Shown here in pieces: positions 28,218-37,794 of a stretch of DNA of 64,000 nucleotides. Made by a program: the position numbers and the translations under genes. A model generated the notes under the pieces. That model searched no databases, was not told the origin of the DNA, and saw nothing but the letters and a program-made list of their open reading frames with translations. This stretch comes from an uncultured Bacteroidia bacterium (GTDB taxonomy: Bacteria; Bacteroidota; Bacteroidia; NS11-12g; UBA955), in the NCBI GenBank assembly GCA_943788195.1, contig CALSPH010000001.1, positions 1,499,595 to 1,563,594 of the forward strand. Reading direction: 5' to 3'. Every line of letters begins with the position of its first letter. Position 1 is the stretch's first letter.

Positions 28218-29738
28218 TTGTCATCATTCGAAAAACTAGGGCTCTCAGAGCCAGTTCTTAAAGTGCTAGAAGAAATGGGCTTTGAAACCCCCACGGCTAT
28301 CCAAGAACAATCTATTCCACAATTGCTAACTGCTGATAGAGACTTTATCGGCTTAGCCCAAACCGGTACAGGAAAGACTGCTGCATTTGGAATTCCGCTT
28401 ATTGAGCTGGTTGATCCTGCACACAAAGCAACTCAAGCACTCGTTGTTGCACCAACCCGTGAATTGGGTCAGCAAATTGGTGAGCAACTCAATAAATATG
28501 GTAAATACATGGATAAAGTAAATATCCTTTGTGTTTATGGTGGAGCTTCAATTGAAACTCAAATGAAGGCGCTGAAAAAGAATGTGCAGCATATTATTGT
28601 TGCTACTCCAGGTAGGTTAATTGATTTGGTTAACCGCAAAGCCATTAATCTAGAAGAAGTGAATGCAGTTGTATTAGATGAGGCTGATGAGATGCTTAAC
28701 ATGGGTTTCAAAGAGGACATTGATAAGATTCTTAGTTATACTCCAGAACATAAATTGACTTGGTTGTTTAGTGCAACTATGCCGTCTGAAATTCGAAGAA
28801 TTGTAAAAACCTATATGGAGGACCCTATAGAGGTTAAGATAGATCAAGAACAAACTGTAAATAAAAATATAGAGCATCAATATGTTCGTGTTAAAGCAAA
28901 GGATAAAGGAGAAGCCTTAGCCAGATTCTTGGACGCATACCCAGATATGAGAGGTGTAGTGTTTTGTAGAACGCGAAGAGATACCCAGAATGTTGCCGAA
29001 ATGCTTTTGAAAAAGAAGTACAGAGCCGATGCCTTGCATGGTGAATTATCACAAGCACAGCGAGATAGAGTGATGCGAAGGTTTAAGAGTTTCGATATCC
29101 AAGTACTTATTGCAACCGATGTTGCAGCTAGAGGAATTGATGTGGATGATTTGACCCACGTAATTCACCATATGTTACCTGATGAAAATTCTTACTATAC
29201 GCACAGAAGTGGTAGAACAGCGAGAGCAGGTAAAAAAGGGATTTCCATTGTATTTGCAGGTAGTTCAGATGTAAAGAGAATCAAATACCTTGAAAAAGAC
29301 TTGGATATTAGTTTTGAACAGGTTGAAGTTCCTGGAATTGAGGCAATTAAGGGGATTCGGATCGATCAATGGTCTAATTCCATTCTTAATGCGAAGATTG
29401 ACAAGCAAGTTGATGAAGAAGTGATGACTAAAGTAGAGGAAACTTTTAAAGACTTGAGTAAAGAGGATTTGCTTGTTAGATTAGTATCGAATGAACTCAA
29501 TAACTTAAGCACGAGTTCAACCGCAGATATCAATGATACCAGTAAGGTTGAAGAAGGTGGCGGCAGAGGTCGAGGACGCGGTGGTTATGGTAATAACAGA
29601 GGAGGCTATGGCAAATCTAGAGATGGCGGTAAAGGTCGAAGTAAAGGGGGGTACGAAAAGCGAAGTAGTGGCGGAGATCGAGGGGGTTATGATAAGCGCA
29701 GCAGCGGAGGTGATCGAAAAAAGAGACGTAGATACTAA
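28218..29738 (+). CDS. DEAD-box ATP-dependent RNA helicase
   Basis: RNA unwinding enzyme of 506 residues, starting at TTG 28218 (MSSFEKLGLS), the normal distance before the Q motif TPTAIQEQSIP. Motifs in order: AQTGTGKTAAFG (I), PTRELGQQ (Ia), VLDEADEMLNMGF (II), FSATMP (III), HRSGRTARAG (VI). After a linker with an acidic helix, the last 65 residues are an RGG/GGY-rich tail, typical of cold-shock or ribosome-assembly helicases of the CsdA/RhlE type. It stands at the head of an operon with rimB and rimK, two bases before the rimB start. It is probably involved in ribosome biogenesis. Confidence 0.95.
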   Translation: MSSFEKLGLSEPVLKVLEEMGFETPTAIQEQSIPQLLTADRDFIGLAQTGTGKTAAFGIPLIELVDPAHKATQALVVAPTRELGQQIGEQLNKYGKYMDKVNILCVYGGASIETQMKALKKNVQHIIVATPGRLIDLVNRKAINLEEVNAVVLDEADEMLNMGFKEDIDKILSYTPEHKLTWLFSATMPSEIRRIVKTYMEDPIEVKIDQEQTVNKNIEHQYVRVKAKDKGEALARFLDAYPDMRGVVFCRTRRDTQNVAEMLLKKKYRADALHGELSQAQRDRVMRRFKSFDIQVLIATDVAARGIDVDDLTHVIHHMLPDENSYYTHRSGRTARAGKKGISIVFAGSSDVKRIKYLEKDLDISFEQVEVPGIEAIKGIRIDQWSNSILNAKIDKQVDEEVMTKVEETFKDLSKEDLLVRLVSNELNNLSTSSTADINDTSKVEEGGGRGRGRGGYGNNRGGYGKSRDGGKGRSKGGYEKRSSGGDRGGYDKRSSGGDRKKRRRY

Positions 29739-29740
29739 AA

Positions 29741-30142
29741 TTGAAAACGATTGGTCGAGTTGATGTTGCAGATTTTCCAGAAATGGGATTAAATCATGTA
29801 CCTATTAAAATTGATTCTGGCGCATATACATCAACTATTCACTGCAATAAAATTAAAGAGTTTAATAATCAACTGCACTGCTTCTTTAAAATTGGCAGAA
29901 ATCGGGTTGAAGTGGTCTTTGATAATTATCAAACTAAGACAGTGGTGAGTTCTAACGGGCAAAAAGAAGAACGTTATCTGATAAAGTCAAACATCATCTT
30001 ATTTGAACGAAAATATAGAATCAATCTTACCTTAAGTAAACGCACAAGTATGCGTTATCCAGTCCTTCTGGGACGCAAATTTCTTAAGGGTAAGTTTGTA
30101 GTTGACGTCAGTAAAAAAGACTTATCTTTAAACAATAAATAA
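29741..30142 (+). CDS. rimB: Retropepsin-like/ATP-dependent zinc protease-family protein (RimB-like)
   Basis: 133 residues from TTG 29741 (MKTIGRVDVADFP). The active-site-like DSGAYTSTIHC begins at Asp25, as in the Zn_protease/COG4067 family, which is now regarded as aspartic-protease-like. Members adjoin rimK, and in Pseudomonas RimB is reported to act with RimK on glutamate tails. Here the next gene, four bases away, is rimK. I infer that it trims or regulates glutamylation; the exact activity is not shown by the sequence. Confidence 0.8.
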   Translation: MKTIGRVDVADFPEMGLNHVPIKIDSGAYTSTIHCNKIKEFNNQLHCFFKIGRNRVEVVFDNYQTKTVVSSNGQKEERYLIKSNIILFERKYRINLTLSKRTSMRYPVLLGRKFLKGKFVVDVSKKDLSLNNK

Positions 30143-30145
30143 ATA

Positions 30146-31018
30146 ATGAAAATAGTAATTCTCTCAAGAAACCCTAACTTATACTCAACCAAACGCTTGG
30201 TTGAAGCAGGTGAGCAAAGAAAACATGAAATGCATGTTGTTGACCATTTGAAATGTGAATTGGTCATTGAGAAAAAGAAACCTTCCATTTATTATAAAGG
30301 GGAGATTTTGGAAGATATCGATGCTGTAATTCCTCGTATAGGGGCATCTGTTACATTTTATGGAACAGCAGTGGTAAGACAGTTTGAGATGATGAAAATT
30401 TTCACAGCTATTGAGTCGCAAGCATTAATGCGCTCTAGAGATAAACTAAGAAGTTTACAAGTATTAGCTAGAGCTGGTCTAGGTTTGCCAAAGACTGTTT
30501 TCGCGAATTACACAAGAAATGCAGATGAAATAATTACCAAAGCGGGCGGTGCACCTTTGGTAATTAAGGTGCTAGAAGGAACACAAGGATTAGGAGTTGT
30601 TTTAGCAGAAACCAATCAAGCAGCTTCATCAGTAATTGAAGCATTTAACGGCCTACAAGCAAGGGTAATCGTACAAGAGTTTATCAAAGAAGCTGGAGGC
30701 GCAGACATTCGAGCATTTGTTGTAGATGGAGTTGTAGTAGGTGCTATGAAAAGACAGGCAAAGGATGGTGAATTTAGGTCCAATTTACATAGAGGTGGAT
30801 CAGCAGCGCTTATTGAATTGACGGATGAAGAAGAAAACGCTGCCTTAAAAGCGGCAAAATCATTGGGTTTAGGAATTGCTGGAGTGGATATGTTACAGTC
30901 GAGTAAAGGGCCATTAATCTTAGAGGTAAATTCTTCGCCCGGTCTTGAAGGAATTGAAATGGCAACAGGTAAAGATGTAGCAAAGAATATCATTCGTTAT
31001 GTAGAACGGAATTTATAG
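30146..31018 (+). CDS. rimK: RimK-family alpha-L-glutamate ligase
   Basis: ATP-grasp enzyme of 290 residues that adds glutamate to the C-terminus of ribosomal protein S6 or to related acceptors. N-terminal [15 protein letters not shown] is the usual RimK start. ATP-grasp signatures are [18 protein letters not shown] and the Mg-binding [15 protein letters not shown]. It follows rimB directly and shares its promoter with the DEAD helicase. S6 (rpsF) is not in the window, so the acceptor is inferred from the family. Confidence 0.93.
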   Translation: MKIVILSRNPNLYSTKRLVEAGEQRKHEMHVVDHLKCELVIEKKKPSIYYKGEILEDIDAVIPRIGASVTFYGTAVVRQFEMMKIFTAIESQALMRSRDKLRSLQVLARAGLGLPKTVFANYTRNADEIITKAGGAPLVIKVLEGTQGLGVVLAETNQAASSVIEAFNGLQARVIVQEFIKEAGGADIRAFVVDGVVVGAMKRQAKDGEFRSNLHRGGSAALIELTDEEENAALKAAKSLGLGIAGVDMLQSSKGPLILEVNSSPGLEGIEMATGKDVAKNIIRYVERNL

Positions 31019-31059
31019 TCCTATCATGCACTAATCTTTTAAACGTTTTACTTCCCTAT

Positions 31060-31902
31060 CTAATCTTCAATTTGGCTACGTCCATTATGGTTAAATTTAA
31101 TCTTGGGTAAGGTCTTATTTTTCTCAAAATAGTTATATCCTTCTTTTAAATCATTCCAAAGCAATTGAGTTGTTCTGGGTTCTCCTTTCGATTCTATTGA
31201 AAGGTTCTCGTCATTTGGGACAAAGGGGAAGATCGTAATCGGAATTGTTTTTTGACCATTATTCATTGCCTCAGTGCAGAGCACATAAAGTTCTTCAATG
31301 GGGCCATCTTGCATTGGTAAACAGCCAATCGTTGCGCATTTTCCGTGAATATAAATGAGTCCACCTGGGCGCTCTTGGTCAGATAAAATCAAATCTGAAG
31401 GATTGGGGTAATTCACATGCAATGAAAGATGATAACTACTGCTGGGATTCAATAAGTCGATGTGATAGAAACCTTCAGGTACTTGCCGATCTCCTTCTTT
31501 TCGTTTTGGACCGAGTTTCCCCGATTTTTTACAAATCGTGTATTTTTTCAATAGTTTAAATTGCCGGTCTGATTCATTTTTGGCCCAAACCAGAAAAAGG
31601 TCTTCCTTTTTAAAAGCTTGGAAATAGAGCTCCAGTTTATTTGATATTATACCTTCTTGTTTAAGCAACCAAGCCAAATAAGGTCCTTTGCTTTGGTAAG
31701 CCTTTCTTACACGGGAGAATGTTTTTTGTCTGGTAACGAATGGTCCAGTGGATGCAATTTGATAACCATCTAAATCCTTTGGTGGGTCCCATTTGTTGCT
31801 CATATTTTCCTCCAATTTATCGATATTTTCTTTTTGTTCGGGTGGTTGGGCGTTGTTGCAAGAGGAAAGCATGCATATGCCGATTAATACATACCTAATC
31901 AT
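31060..31902 (-). CDS. L,D-transpeptidase (YkuD fold) lipoprotein
   Basis: Envelope enzyme of 280 residues that forms or edits murein cross-links or attaches proteins to murein (YafK-like). The lipobox LSSC has Cys15. The YkuD catalytic block IYIHGKCATIGCLPM has His186 and Cys194. The 40 residues after the lipid anchor are a polar tether. Its start lies within the last bases of the 102-residue hypothetical gene, so it is the third gene of the dnaB operon. Confidence 0.88.
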   Translation of the reverse strand: MIRYVLIGICMLSSCNNAQPPEQKENIDKLEENMSNKWDPPKDLDGYQIASTGPFVTRQKTFSRVRKAYQSKGPYLAWLLKQEGIISNKLELYFQAFKKEDLFLVWAKNESDRQFKLLKKYTICKKSGKLGPKRKEGDRQVPEGFYHIDLLNPSSSYHLSLHVNYPNPSDLILSDQERPGGLIYIHGKCATIGCLPMQDGPIEELYVLCTEAMNNGQKTIPITIFPFVPNDENLSIESKGEPRTTQLLWNDLKEGYNYFEKNKTLPKIKFNHNGRSQIED

Positions 31903-32203
31903 AGTTTTTGCGGAACCATACTTTTTGTAAGCAACGATTCCATATAAGAACGGAAAGCGAAAGGTGAAATTGCTCCAAGTCCACTTTGTTCATGTTGATA
32001 TCAACCCGGTAGACTAAACTGCTTAACTGTCCTTTACTTTCAATTAGCTTCAGTTCATCAGCCAATTCAGTAATTAAATCTTCGGCTTGACTTTTTTTAA
32101 ACCGATAGGTGTTCCCACTCATCTCTAAATCCCGTTCAAGTTGGGCAATTACTTCAGCCAAAGTGGGCTCGTCTCCTTTAAGAACTGAAAACTGAAAATC
32201 CAT
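31895..32203 (-). CDS. Conserved-looking hypothetical protein after dnaB
   Basis: 102 residues, no signal peptide or membrane segment. It has a mix of acidic helices (TLAEVIAQLERDLEM, DLITELADELKLI) and a C-terminal part with aromatic residues. No family recognised. It begins directly after the dnaB stop and overlaps the L,D-transpeptidase by eight bases, supporting a real co-expressed gene. Confidence 0.65.
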   Translation of the reverse strand: MDFQFSVLKGDEPTLAEVIAQLERDLEMSGNTYRFKKSQAEDLITELADELKLIESKGQLSSLVYRVDINMNKVDLEQFHLSLSVLIWNRCLQKVWFRKNYD

Positions 32204-33784
32204 TTATATATCAAAAGGATCATCATCATCTTCTATGATTTCTGCGTCCGTACTGAAATCATCTGCTGGAGGAATATTTCCCTGAGATTGAATCGTTTTC
32301 ATTGGATCGTCATTATCAGCGTTGAGCTTAGAAGAAATGGTTTTTATACCTTCAACATCACCGGTTAATGAGCCAAAGTCTTGATATGCATTTACATTGA
32401 CATCCGTAAATTTAGCAAGATGACTCACAAAACGCACACGTGCAACTCCAGTAGGGCCATTACGATGCTTTTCAAGTATTATTTCTGCCATTCCTGTGGT
32501 GTCATTGCCATCGGCATCTTGATTAATCTTATAGTATTCAGGACGGTAAATGAAAGATACCATATCAGCATCTTGCTCAATTGATCCAGATTCACGCAGG
32601 TCACTTAGCATTGGCTTTTTGTCTGGTCTTTTTTCAACCTCTCTGCTCAGTTGGGCTAGCGCTATTACAGGAATGTCCAACTCTTTTGCCAATCCCTTTA
32701 ATGATCGGGAGATATGAGATATTTCTTGTTCACGATTACCCGCATTTGAAGCGTCACTTCGCATCAACTGTAAGTAATCCACAATAACCATGTCGATATT
32801 ATGTTGAGACTTCAACCTTCTGCATTTGGCTTTGAATTCCAGTATTCTTAAGCCTGGGGTGTCATCAATAAAAATGTTGGCATTTGAAAGTGCTGCAATT
32901 TTGGTGTTGATTTGTGCCCATTCATAATCTTGCAAGTCACCCCGCTTAAGCTTTTCGGATGAAATCTCAGATTCCATTGAGATCAATCTTGTGACCAATT
33001 GAACAGAACTCATCTCCAAAGAGAATATTGCGACACTTTGTTTATAGTCAATGGCCGCATTACGCAAGACAGCTAGAGCAAATGATGTTTTACCCATACC
33101 CGGTCGAGCTGCAATAATTATCAAGTCAGAGCGCTGCCAACCAGCTGTCATAGCATCCAATGAGCTAAACCCACTGCCAATACCAGTAACCCCCTCTTCG
33201 TTGTTTTTAAGACTTTCTATTCCTTCAATCGCCTTGGTTAACAGGTCATCTATACTTGCAAAGCTTCGCTTGATGGATTTCTCTTTAATCTCAAAAAATT
33301 TCTTTTCAGCATTATCAAGCAACTCAAAAGCATCCGTGCCAGCTTGATAGGCTTCGGTAGAAATCGAATTACTCACTTTAATCAACTCACGTTGAATGTA
33401 TTTTTGAATAATAATGTGCGCGTGAAACTCAACATTTGCCGCAGAGGTAATTCGATTGGTTAACTTGGCAATGTAATATGCGCCACCCACTTTGTCCAGT
33501 TGTTCACGTTGCCTAAGCCGGTCTGTAACTGTCAAAATATCAACAACAGAGCCATCCATAAACAAATCGCGTATGGCAGCATAAATTAATTGGTGAGCGG
33601 TAACATAAAAACTCTCTGGCGAAAGAATGTCTGCAAGTTTTTCTACAGAATCTTTCTCGAGCATCATCGCACCAAGAACAGCTTCCTCCAAATCAGGAGC
33701 CTGTGGCGGCAGTTTGCCACCAGCCAAGGCAGCTTCAAAATAACTTTCGTTCTCTATATCTTTCTTCTTATTTTTATCAGCCAC
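32204..33784 (-). CDS. dnaB: Replicative DNA helicase
   Basis: Hexameric 5'-3' helicase of the replication fork, 526 residues. The N-terminal DnaB domain (PPQAPDLEEAVLGAMML) is followed by the RecA-like motor with Walker A ARPGMGKTSFAL, Walker B MVIVDYLQLM and DLRESGSIEQDADMV. The C-terminal 50 residues are acidic and disordered. The start is GTG 33784, four bases after a TATATTTG promoter element, so the mRNA is probably leaderless. Confidence 0.96.
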   Translation of the reverse strand: MADKNKKKDIENESYFEAALAGGKLPPQAPDLEEAVLGAMMLEKDSVEKLADILSPESFYVTAHQLIYAAIRDLFMDGSVVDILTVTDRLRQREQLDKVGGAYYIAKLTNRITSAANVEFHAHIIIQKYIQRELIKVSNSISTEAYQAGTDAFELLDNAEKKFFEIKEKSIKRSFASIDDLLTKAIEGIESLKNNEEGVTGIGSGFSSLDAMTAGWQRSDLIIIAARPGMGKTSFALAVLRNAAIDYKQSVAIFSLEMSSVQLVTRLISMESEISSEKLKRGDLQDYEWAQINTKIAALSNANIFIDDTPGLRILEFKAKCRRLKSQHNIDMVIVDYLQLMRSDASNAGNREQEISHISRSLKGLAKELDIPVIALAQLSREVEKRPDKKPMLSDLRESGSIEQDADMVSFIYRPEYYKINQDADGNDTTGMAEIILEKHRNGPTGVARVRFVSHLAKFTDVNVNAYQDFGSLTGDVEGIKTISSKLNADNDDPMKTIQSQGNIPPADDFSTDAEIIEDDDDPFDI

Positions 33785-33788
33785 TGCA

Positions 33789-33796
33789 CAAATATA
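33789..33796 (-). promoter_or_regulatory. -7 promoter element for dnaB
   Basis: Minus-strand TATATTTG, four bases before GTG 33784. It is part of the palindrome CAAATATATTTG. Confidence 0.5.
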
Positions 33797-34201
33797 TTTG
33801 CTTTAATGGGATTTCGAACCGCTTCGTTTCAACCGTCAAGTTATCAACATACCCTAGCCGAATTGTGTATTTGTTGTGGAGTAACTTGAGCTTTGTATAT
33901 GGATGTTCCTTTGCACCCTTTATTTACCTCAAATCTTATTAACATGTCAATTTGACAACTGTAAAAATCAATCTTGAATTATGTGGTAAGTCAAGCATAA
34001 CACTCGTTTCAGGGTTAATCGCAACTAAAGTATCATTTGAATCTCATGAAATGAGACCTTGTATGGCATTGCTTGTTTTTAGGAACAGTTTATGCTATAT
34101 TAAGAATATTAGTCAACATGATATAGTTTATAAAATAGGTCAGTTATTAAGAAATTTATACTTAGTAGCTCATGCCAAATCTTTTTGTACCTATAAATTG
34201 T

Positions 34202-34209
34202 TATTTTTG
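34202..34209 (+). promoter_or_regulatory. Possible -7 promoter element for clpC
   Basis: TATTTTTG matches TAnnTTTG but ends only ten bases before the ATG and has no -33 partner at normal spacing. Confidence 0.35.
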
Positions 34210-34219
34210 AGAAGATAAT

Positions 34220-36811
34220 ATGGAAGCGAAGTTTTCACCAAGAGTAAAAGAAGTAATTCAATATAGTCGAGAAGAGGCCATCCGCCTGGGACATGATTAT
34301 ATAGGAACAGAGCATTTGTTGTTAGGCACGATAAGAGAAGGCGAGGGAAAGGCAATTCAAAACCTGAGGTTACTTGATATCGACATTCTTCGTCTGAAGA
34401 AAGCAATTGAGGACAATATTCGAACGACCAGTAGCGGAAATTCGAATCTGGGTAATATCCCACTTACGAAGCAAGCAGAAAAAGCACTCAAAATAACGTA
34501 CTTGGAAGCAAAGATTTTCAAGGCTGAAATAATAGGAACCGAACATTTGCTTTTAGCGATATTGAGAGATGAAGATAATATTGCTTCACAAATACTCAAT
34601 CAGTTTGCCATTTCTTATGAAGTGTTTAAGGCAAGCCTAGAGCAAGAAACACTTGAAATCGATGATATCAATGATTTAGAATCGGATGAAGATCCATTCT
34701 TAGACAATATTAAAAATGAAGGTCCAGGAGAAGAAACACCTGAAGAGTTTTATAACAACGAAGAGCGCAGGAAATCCAACGATCCCAAAACCAAATCAAA
34801 AGGGAAGTCCAAAACGCCCGTATTGGATAATTTTGGACGGGATTTAACCAAATCAGCGGAAGAAGGGAAGCTAGATCCAATAGTAGGAAGAGAGAAAGAA
34901 ATTGAACGTGTTTCTCAAATTTTAAGTAGAAGGAAGAAAAACAATCCAGTACTGATTGGCGAACCTGGCGTAGGTAAGACAGCTATTGCGGAAGGATTAG
35001 CGCTACGTATAGTGCAAAGAAAAGTAAGCAGAATACTGTTTAACAAACGTGTGGTGATGTTGGATTTAGCCAGTTTAGTTGCTGGAACCAAGTATCGTGG
35101 ACAGTTTGAAGAACGGATGAAAGCGGTGATGTCTGAATTGGAGAAATCTACGGATATGATATTGTTTATTGATGAAATTCATACCATCGTAGGTGCTGGA
35201 GGAGCAAGTGGTTCATTAGATGCTTCAAACATGTTTAAACCTGCATTAGCCAGAGGAGAAATTCAATGCATTGGGGCAACCACCTTGGATGAATATAGGC
35301 AGTATATTGAAAAGGATGGTGCTTTGGAGCGTAGGTTCCAATCTGTAATGATTAACCCTGCTAGTCCGGATGAAACCTTAGAAATTCTTACCAATATTAA
35401 GAATAAATATGAAGATCATCATTCTGTAACTTATTCAGAAGCTGCTATAAAAGCATGTGTTGATATGAGCACAAGATATATGACTGACCGGCACCTTCCT
35501 GATAAGGCGATTGATGTTTTGGATGAAGTGGGGGCAAGAGTTCATATTTCGAATATCTATGTACCTAAAGTTATTGAAGAATTAGAAGCAAAAATAGAAG
35601 AAATAAAAGAGCTCAAGAACAAGGTGGTAAAAAGCCAAAAATATGAGGAAGCCGCCAAATTGCGTGATGATGAAAAGAAATTATTGGAGCAATTGGATTT
35701 AGAAAAAGGCAAGTGGGAGAGTGAAACGGAAGGAACCCGTTACGAAGTAACCGAAAATGAAGTTGCTGATGTAATCAGCATGATGACAGGAGTACCTGCC
35801 AAACGAATTGCCCAGAGTGAGGGTAGCAAGTTGCTCAAAATGGAAGATGATATTAAAAAACGTGTGATTGGTCAGGATAAAGCGATTGCAAAACTTTCAA
35901 AAGCAATCCAGCGTACTAGAGCGGGTCTTAAAGATCCAAATAAACCCATTGGTAGTTTCATTTTCTTGGGACCAACTGGTGTGGGTAAAACAGAATTAGC
36001 CAAGGCTTTAAGTGAGTATTTGTTCGATTCAGACGAAGCATTGCTTCGAATTGATATGAGTGAATATATGGAGAAATTTGCTGTAACCCGATTGTTAGGG
36101 GCGCCTCCAGGATATGTTGGATATGAAGAAGGAGGAATTCTTACCGAGAAAGTGAGAAGGAAACCTTATTCTGTGGTGTTATTTGATGAAATTGAAAAGG
36201 CACATCCGGATGTATTTAACTTAATGCTTCAAGTTTTGGATGAAGGTTTTTTAACAGATAGTTTGGGTAGGAAAATTGATTTCCGAAATACTGTAATCAT
36301 CATGACTTCTAATATTGGAAGTCGACAATTACAGGATTTTGGTCAAGGAGTTGGATTTTCTACAGGAACCAAGCATGATCAATCCGAAAGTCATACCAAG
36401 AGTGTTATTGAAGGCGCATTGAAGAAATTCTTTTCCCCTGAATTTTTGAATAGAATAGATGATGTGGTGGTATTCAATAGTCTAGAGAAATCAGACATTA
36501 TCAAAATTCTAGATATCACCATAAAAACCATGCTCAAACGAATTTCTGACCTTGGTTTTAGCATTGAGCTGAACAAAGCATCTAAAGAATTCTTAGGAGA
36601 AAAAGGGTTTGACAAAGACTTTGGAGCTAGACCGCTTGCAAGAGCCTTGCAAAAATACCTGGAAGATCCATTGGCCGAGGAAATACTTAAATCAAACTTA
36701 TCTGAAGGTGACTTGATTAAAGTTTCGCATAAAAAAGGTACCGAGGAATTGATATTAAAAGTTGTGCCTGCTAAGAAAGAGGCAAAAGAAGCCAAAGAGA
36801 AAAAGGAATAA
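34220..36811 (+). CDS. clpC: ATP-dependent Clp protease ATP-binding subunit ClpC
   Basis: AAA+ unfoldase of 863 residues that feeds ClpP. Two Clp-N repeats occupy the first 150 residues, then an acidic linker. The D1 module has Walker A GEPGVGKT (about 250) and IDEIHTIVGAGGASG; the D2 module has GPTGVGKT (about 585) and LFDEIEKAHPDVFNLMLQVLDEG. A UVR-like segment (KYEEAAKLRDDEKKL) lies in the middle domain, as in ClpC rather than ClpB. The lysine/glutamate-rich tail ends EAKEAKEKKE. The prenyl synthase begins two bases after its stop. Confidence 0.95.
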   Translation: MEAKFSPRVKEVIQYSREEAIRLGHDYIGTEHLLLGTIREGEGKAIQNLRLLDIDILRLKKAIEDNIRTTSSGNSNLGNIPLTKQAEKALKITYLEAKIFKAEIIGTEHLLLAILRDEDNIASQILNQFAISYEVFKASLEQETLEIDDINDLESDEDPFLDNIKNEGPGEETPEEFYNNEERRKSNDPKTKSKGKSKTPVLDNFGRDLTKSAEEGKLDPIVGREKEIERVSQILSRRKKNNPVLIGEPGVGKTAIAEGLALRIVQRKVSRILFNKRVVMLDLASLVAGTKYRGQFEERMKAVMSELEKSTDMILFIDEIHTIVGAGGASGSLDASNMFKPALARGEIQCIGATTLDEYRQYIEKDGALERRFQSVMINPASPDETLEILTNIKNKYEDHHSVTYSEAAIKACVDMSTRYMTDRHLPDKAIDVLDEVGARVHISNIYVPKVIEELEAKIEEIKELKNKVVKSQKYEEAAKLRDDEKKLLEQLDLEKGKWESETEGTRYEVTENEVADVISMMTGVPAKRIAQSEGSKLLKMEDDIKKRVIGQDKAIAKLSKAIQRTRAGLKDPNKPIGSFIFLGPTGVGKTELAKALSEYLFDSDEALLRIDMSEYMEKFAVTRLLGAPPGYVGYEEGGILTEKVRRKPYSVVLFDEIEKAHPDVFNLMLQVLDEGFLTDSLGRKIDFRNTVIIMTSNIGSRQLQDFGQGVGFSTGTKHDQSESHTKSVIEGALKKFFSPEFLNRIDDVVVFNSLEKSDIIKILDITIKTMLKRISDLGFSIELNKASKEFLGEKGFDKDFGARPLARALQKYLEDPLAEEILKSNLSEGDLIKVSHKKGTEELILKVVPAKKEAKEAKEKKE

Positions 36812-36813
36812 TC

Positions 36814-37794
36814 TTGAGCGGACATGTTGATCGGCTTCTGGCCTCGTTTTTAAAATATTTAGAGAATAATTCGTTTGAAGGTAAGCCTGCAGGATTGTAT
36901 GAGGCAAAAAATTATCTTGCCAGTTTAGGAGGTAAACGCGCCAGACCCATTGCATTAATGGCTGCTGCAGAAGCAGCTAATGGCACGATAGAGACTGCCT
37001 TGCCCGCTGCATGGGCATTTGAGATGTTTCATAACTTTACACTCGCTCATGATGATATCATGGATCGTGCAGTCATGCGCAGAGGAAAACCTGCATTGCA
37101 TGATCAATATGATGAAGCCACTGCAATTTTGGCAGGAGATAATATGATGCTTTTCGTGTATCAACGCTTAATGAATAATTACCCGAACGAGGTTTCTATC
37201 CCATTGATGAAGTTAGTTACCCAGACGGGAATAGAGATTTGTGAAGGGCAATTCATGGACATGGAGTTTGAGAAATTAAAACGTGTAAAGGAAGATTCAT
37301 ATCTTCATATGATAAAGTTAAAAACGGCTGTTTTGCTGGGTGCGTGTTTGAAAGCAGGTGGAATTGTTGCCGGGGCCGATGAGCAAGATTTAGAATATCT
37401 ATATGATCTAGGATTAAATCTTGGGATAGGCTTCCAGATTAAAGATGACTTGATGGACGCTTTTAGTGATAATCCTAAATTAGGTAAGGTGAAGGGTGGG
37501 GATATTATGTCTAACAAAAAAACAATCCTTTATATCAAGGCCTTGGAATTGGCCAATGAGCAACAAGGATTGGAGTTAAAAGAATGGTTTTCGAAAGAGG
37601 TTGCCAACAATTCAGAAAAAGTTCAAGCCGTATTGGCATTATTTCGAACCTTGAAGGTTGAGGAAAATGTGGAAGCCATGATGAATACATATTATCACAA
37701 GGCATATCAAGATTTGCAAAAACTCAGTTTTAATAATCAAAAAATGGAGCCTTTACAAGCTTTTGTTGGGTTCTTGGCAGGAAGAGAGCATTAA
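36814..37794 (+). CDS. Polyprenyl (geranylgeranyl-type) diphosphate synthase
   Basis: Trans-prenyltransferase making isoprenoid diphosphates, 326 residues from TTG 36814. The first Asp-rich motif DDIMD is at 80-84 and the second is in QIKDDLMDAF. The fifth residue before the first motif is Phe75 and there is no two-residue insertion in the motif; in this family that pattern usually gives C20-like rather than very long products. It sits between clpC and an ABC exporter, sharing one base (TAATG) with the latter. It could supply substrate to quinone or carotenoid pathways, or even to the terpene cyclase 20 kb away, but no direct evidence links them. Confidence 0.88.
   Translation: MSGHVDRLLASFLKYLENNSFEGKPAGLYEAKNYLASLGGKRARPIALMAAAEAANGTIETALPAAWAFEMFHNFTLAHDDIMDRAVMRRGKPALHDQYDEATAILAGDNMMLFVYQRLMNNYPNEVSIPLMKLVTQTGIEICEGQFMDMEFEKLKRVKEDSYLHMIKLKTAVLLGACLKAGGIVAGADEQDLEYLYDLGLNLGIGFQIKDDLMDAFSDNPKLGKVKGGDIMSNKKTILYIKALELANEQQGLELKEWFSKEVANNSEKVQAVLALFRTLKVEENVEAMMNTYYHKAYQDLQKLSFNNQKMEPLQAFVGFLAGREH

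Larger units (their letters stand above)
33785..34219. other. Intergenic region between dnaB and clpC with promoters and two small palindromes
   Basis: 435 bases with no supported gene. It holds the dnaB -7 element (33789-33796, minus). There is a TTCCTTTG at 33906-33913 (plus, one mismatch to TAnnTTTG), a 13-base palindrome TGTCAATTTGACA at 33945-33957 and a TCTCATGAAATGAGA inverted repeat at 34042-34056. A TATTTTTG is at 34202-34209, just before clpC. The palindromes could be operators for a stress regulator acting on clpC; this is a guess from their placement. Confidence 0.4.
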
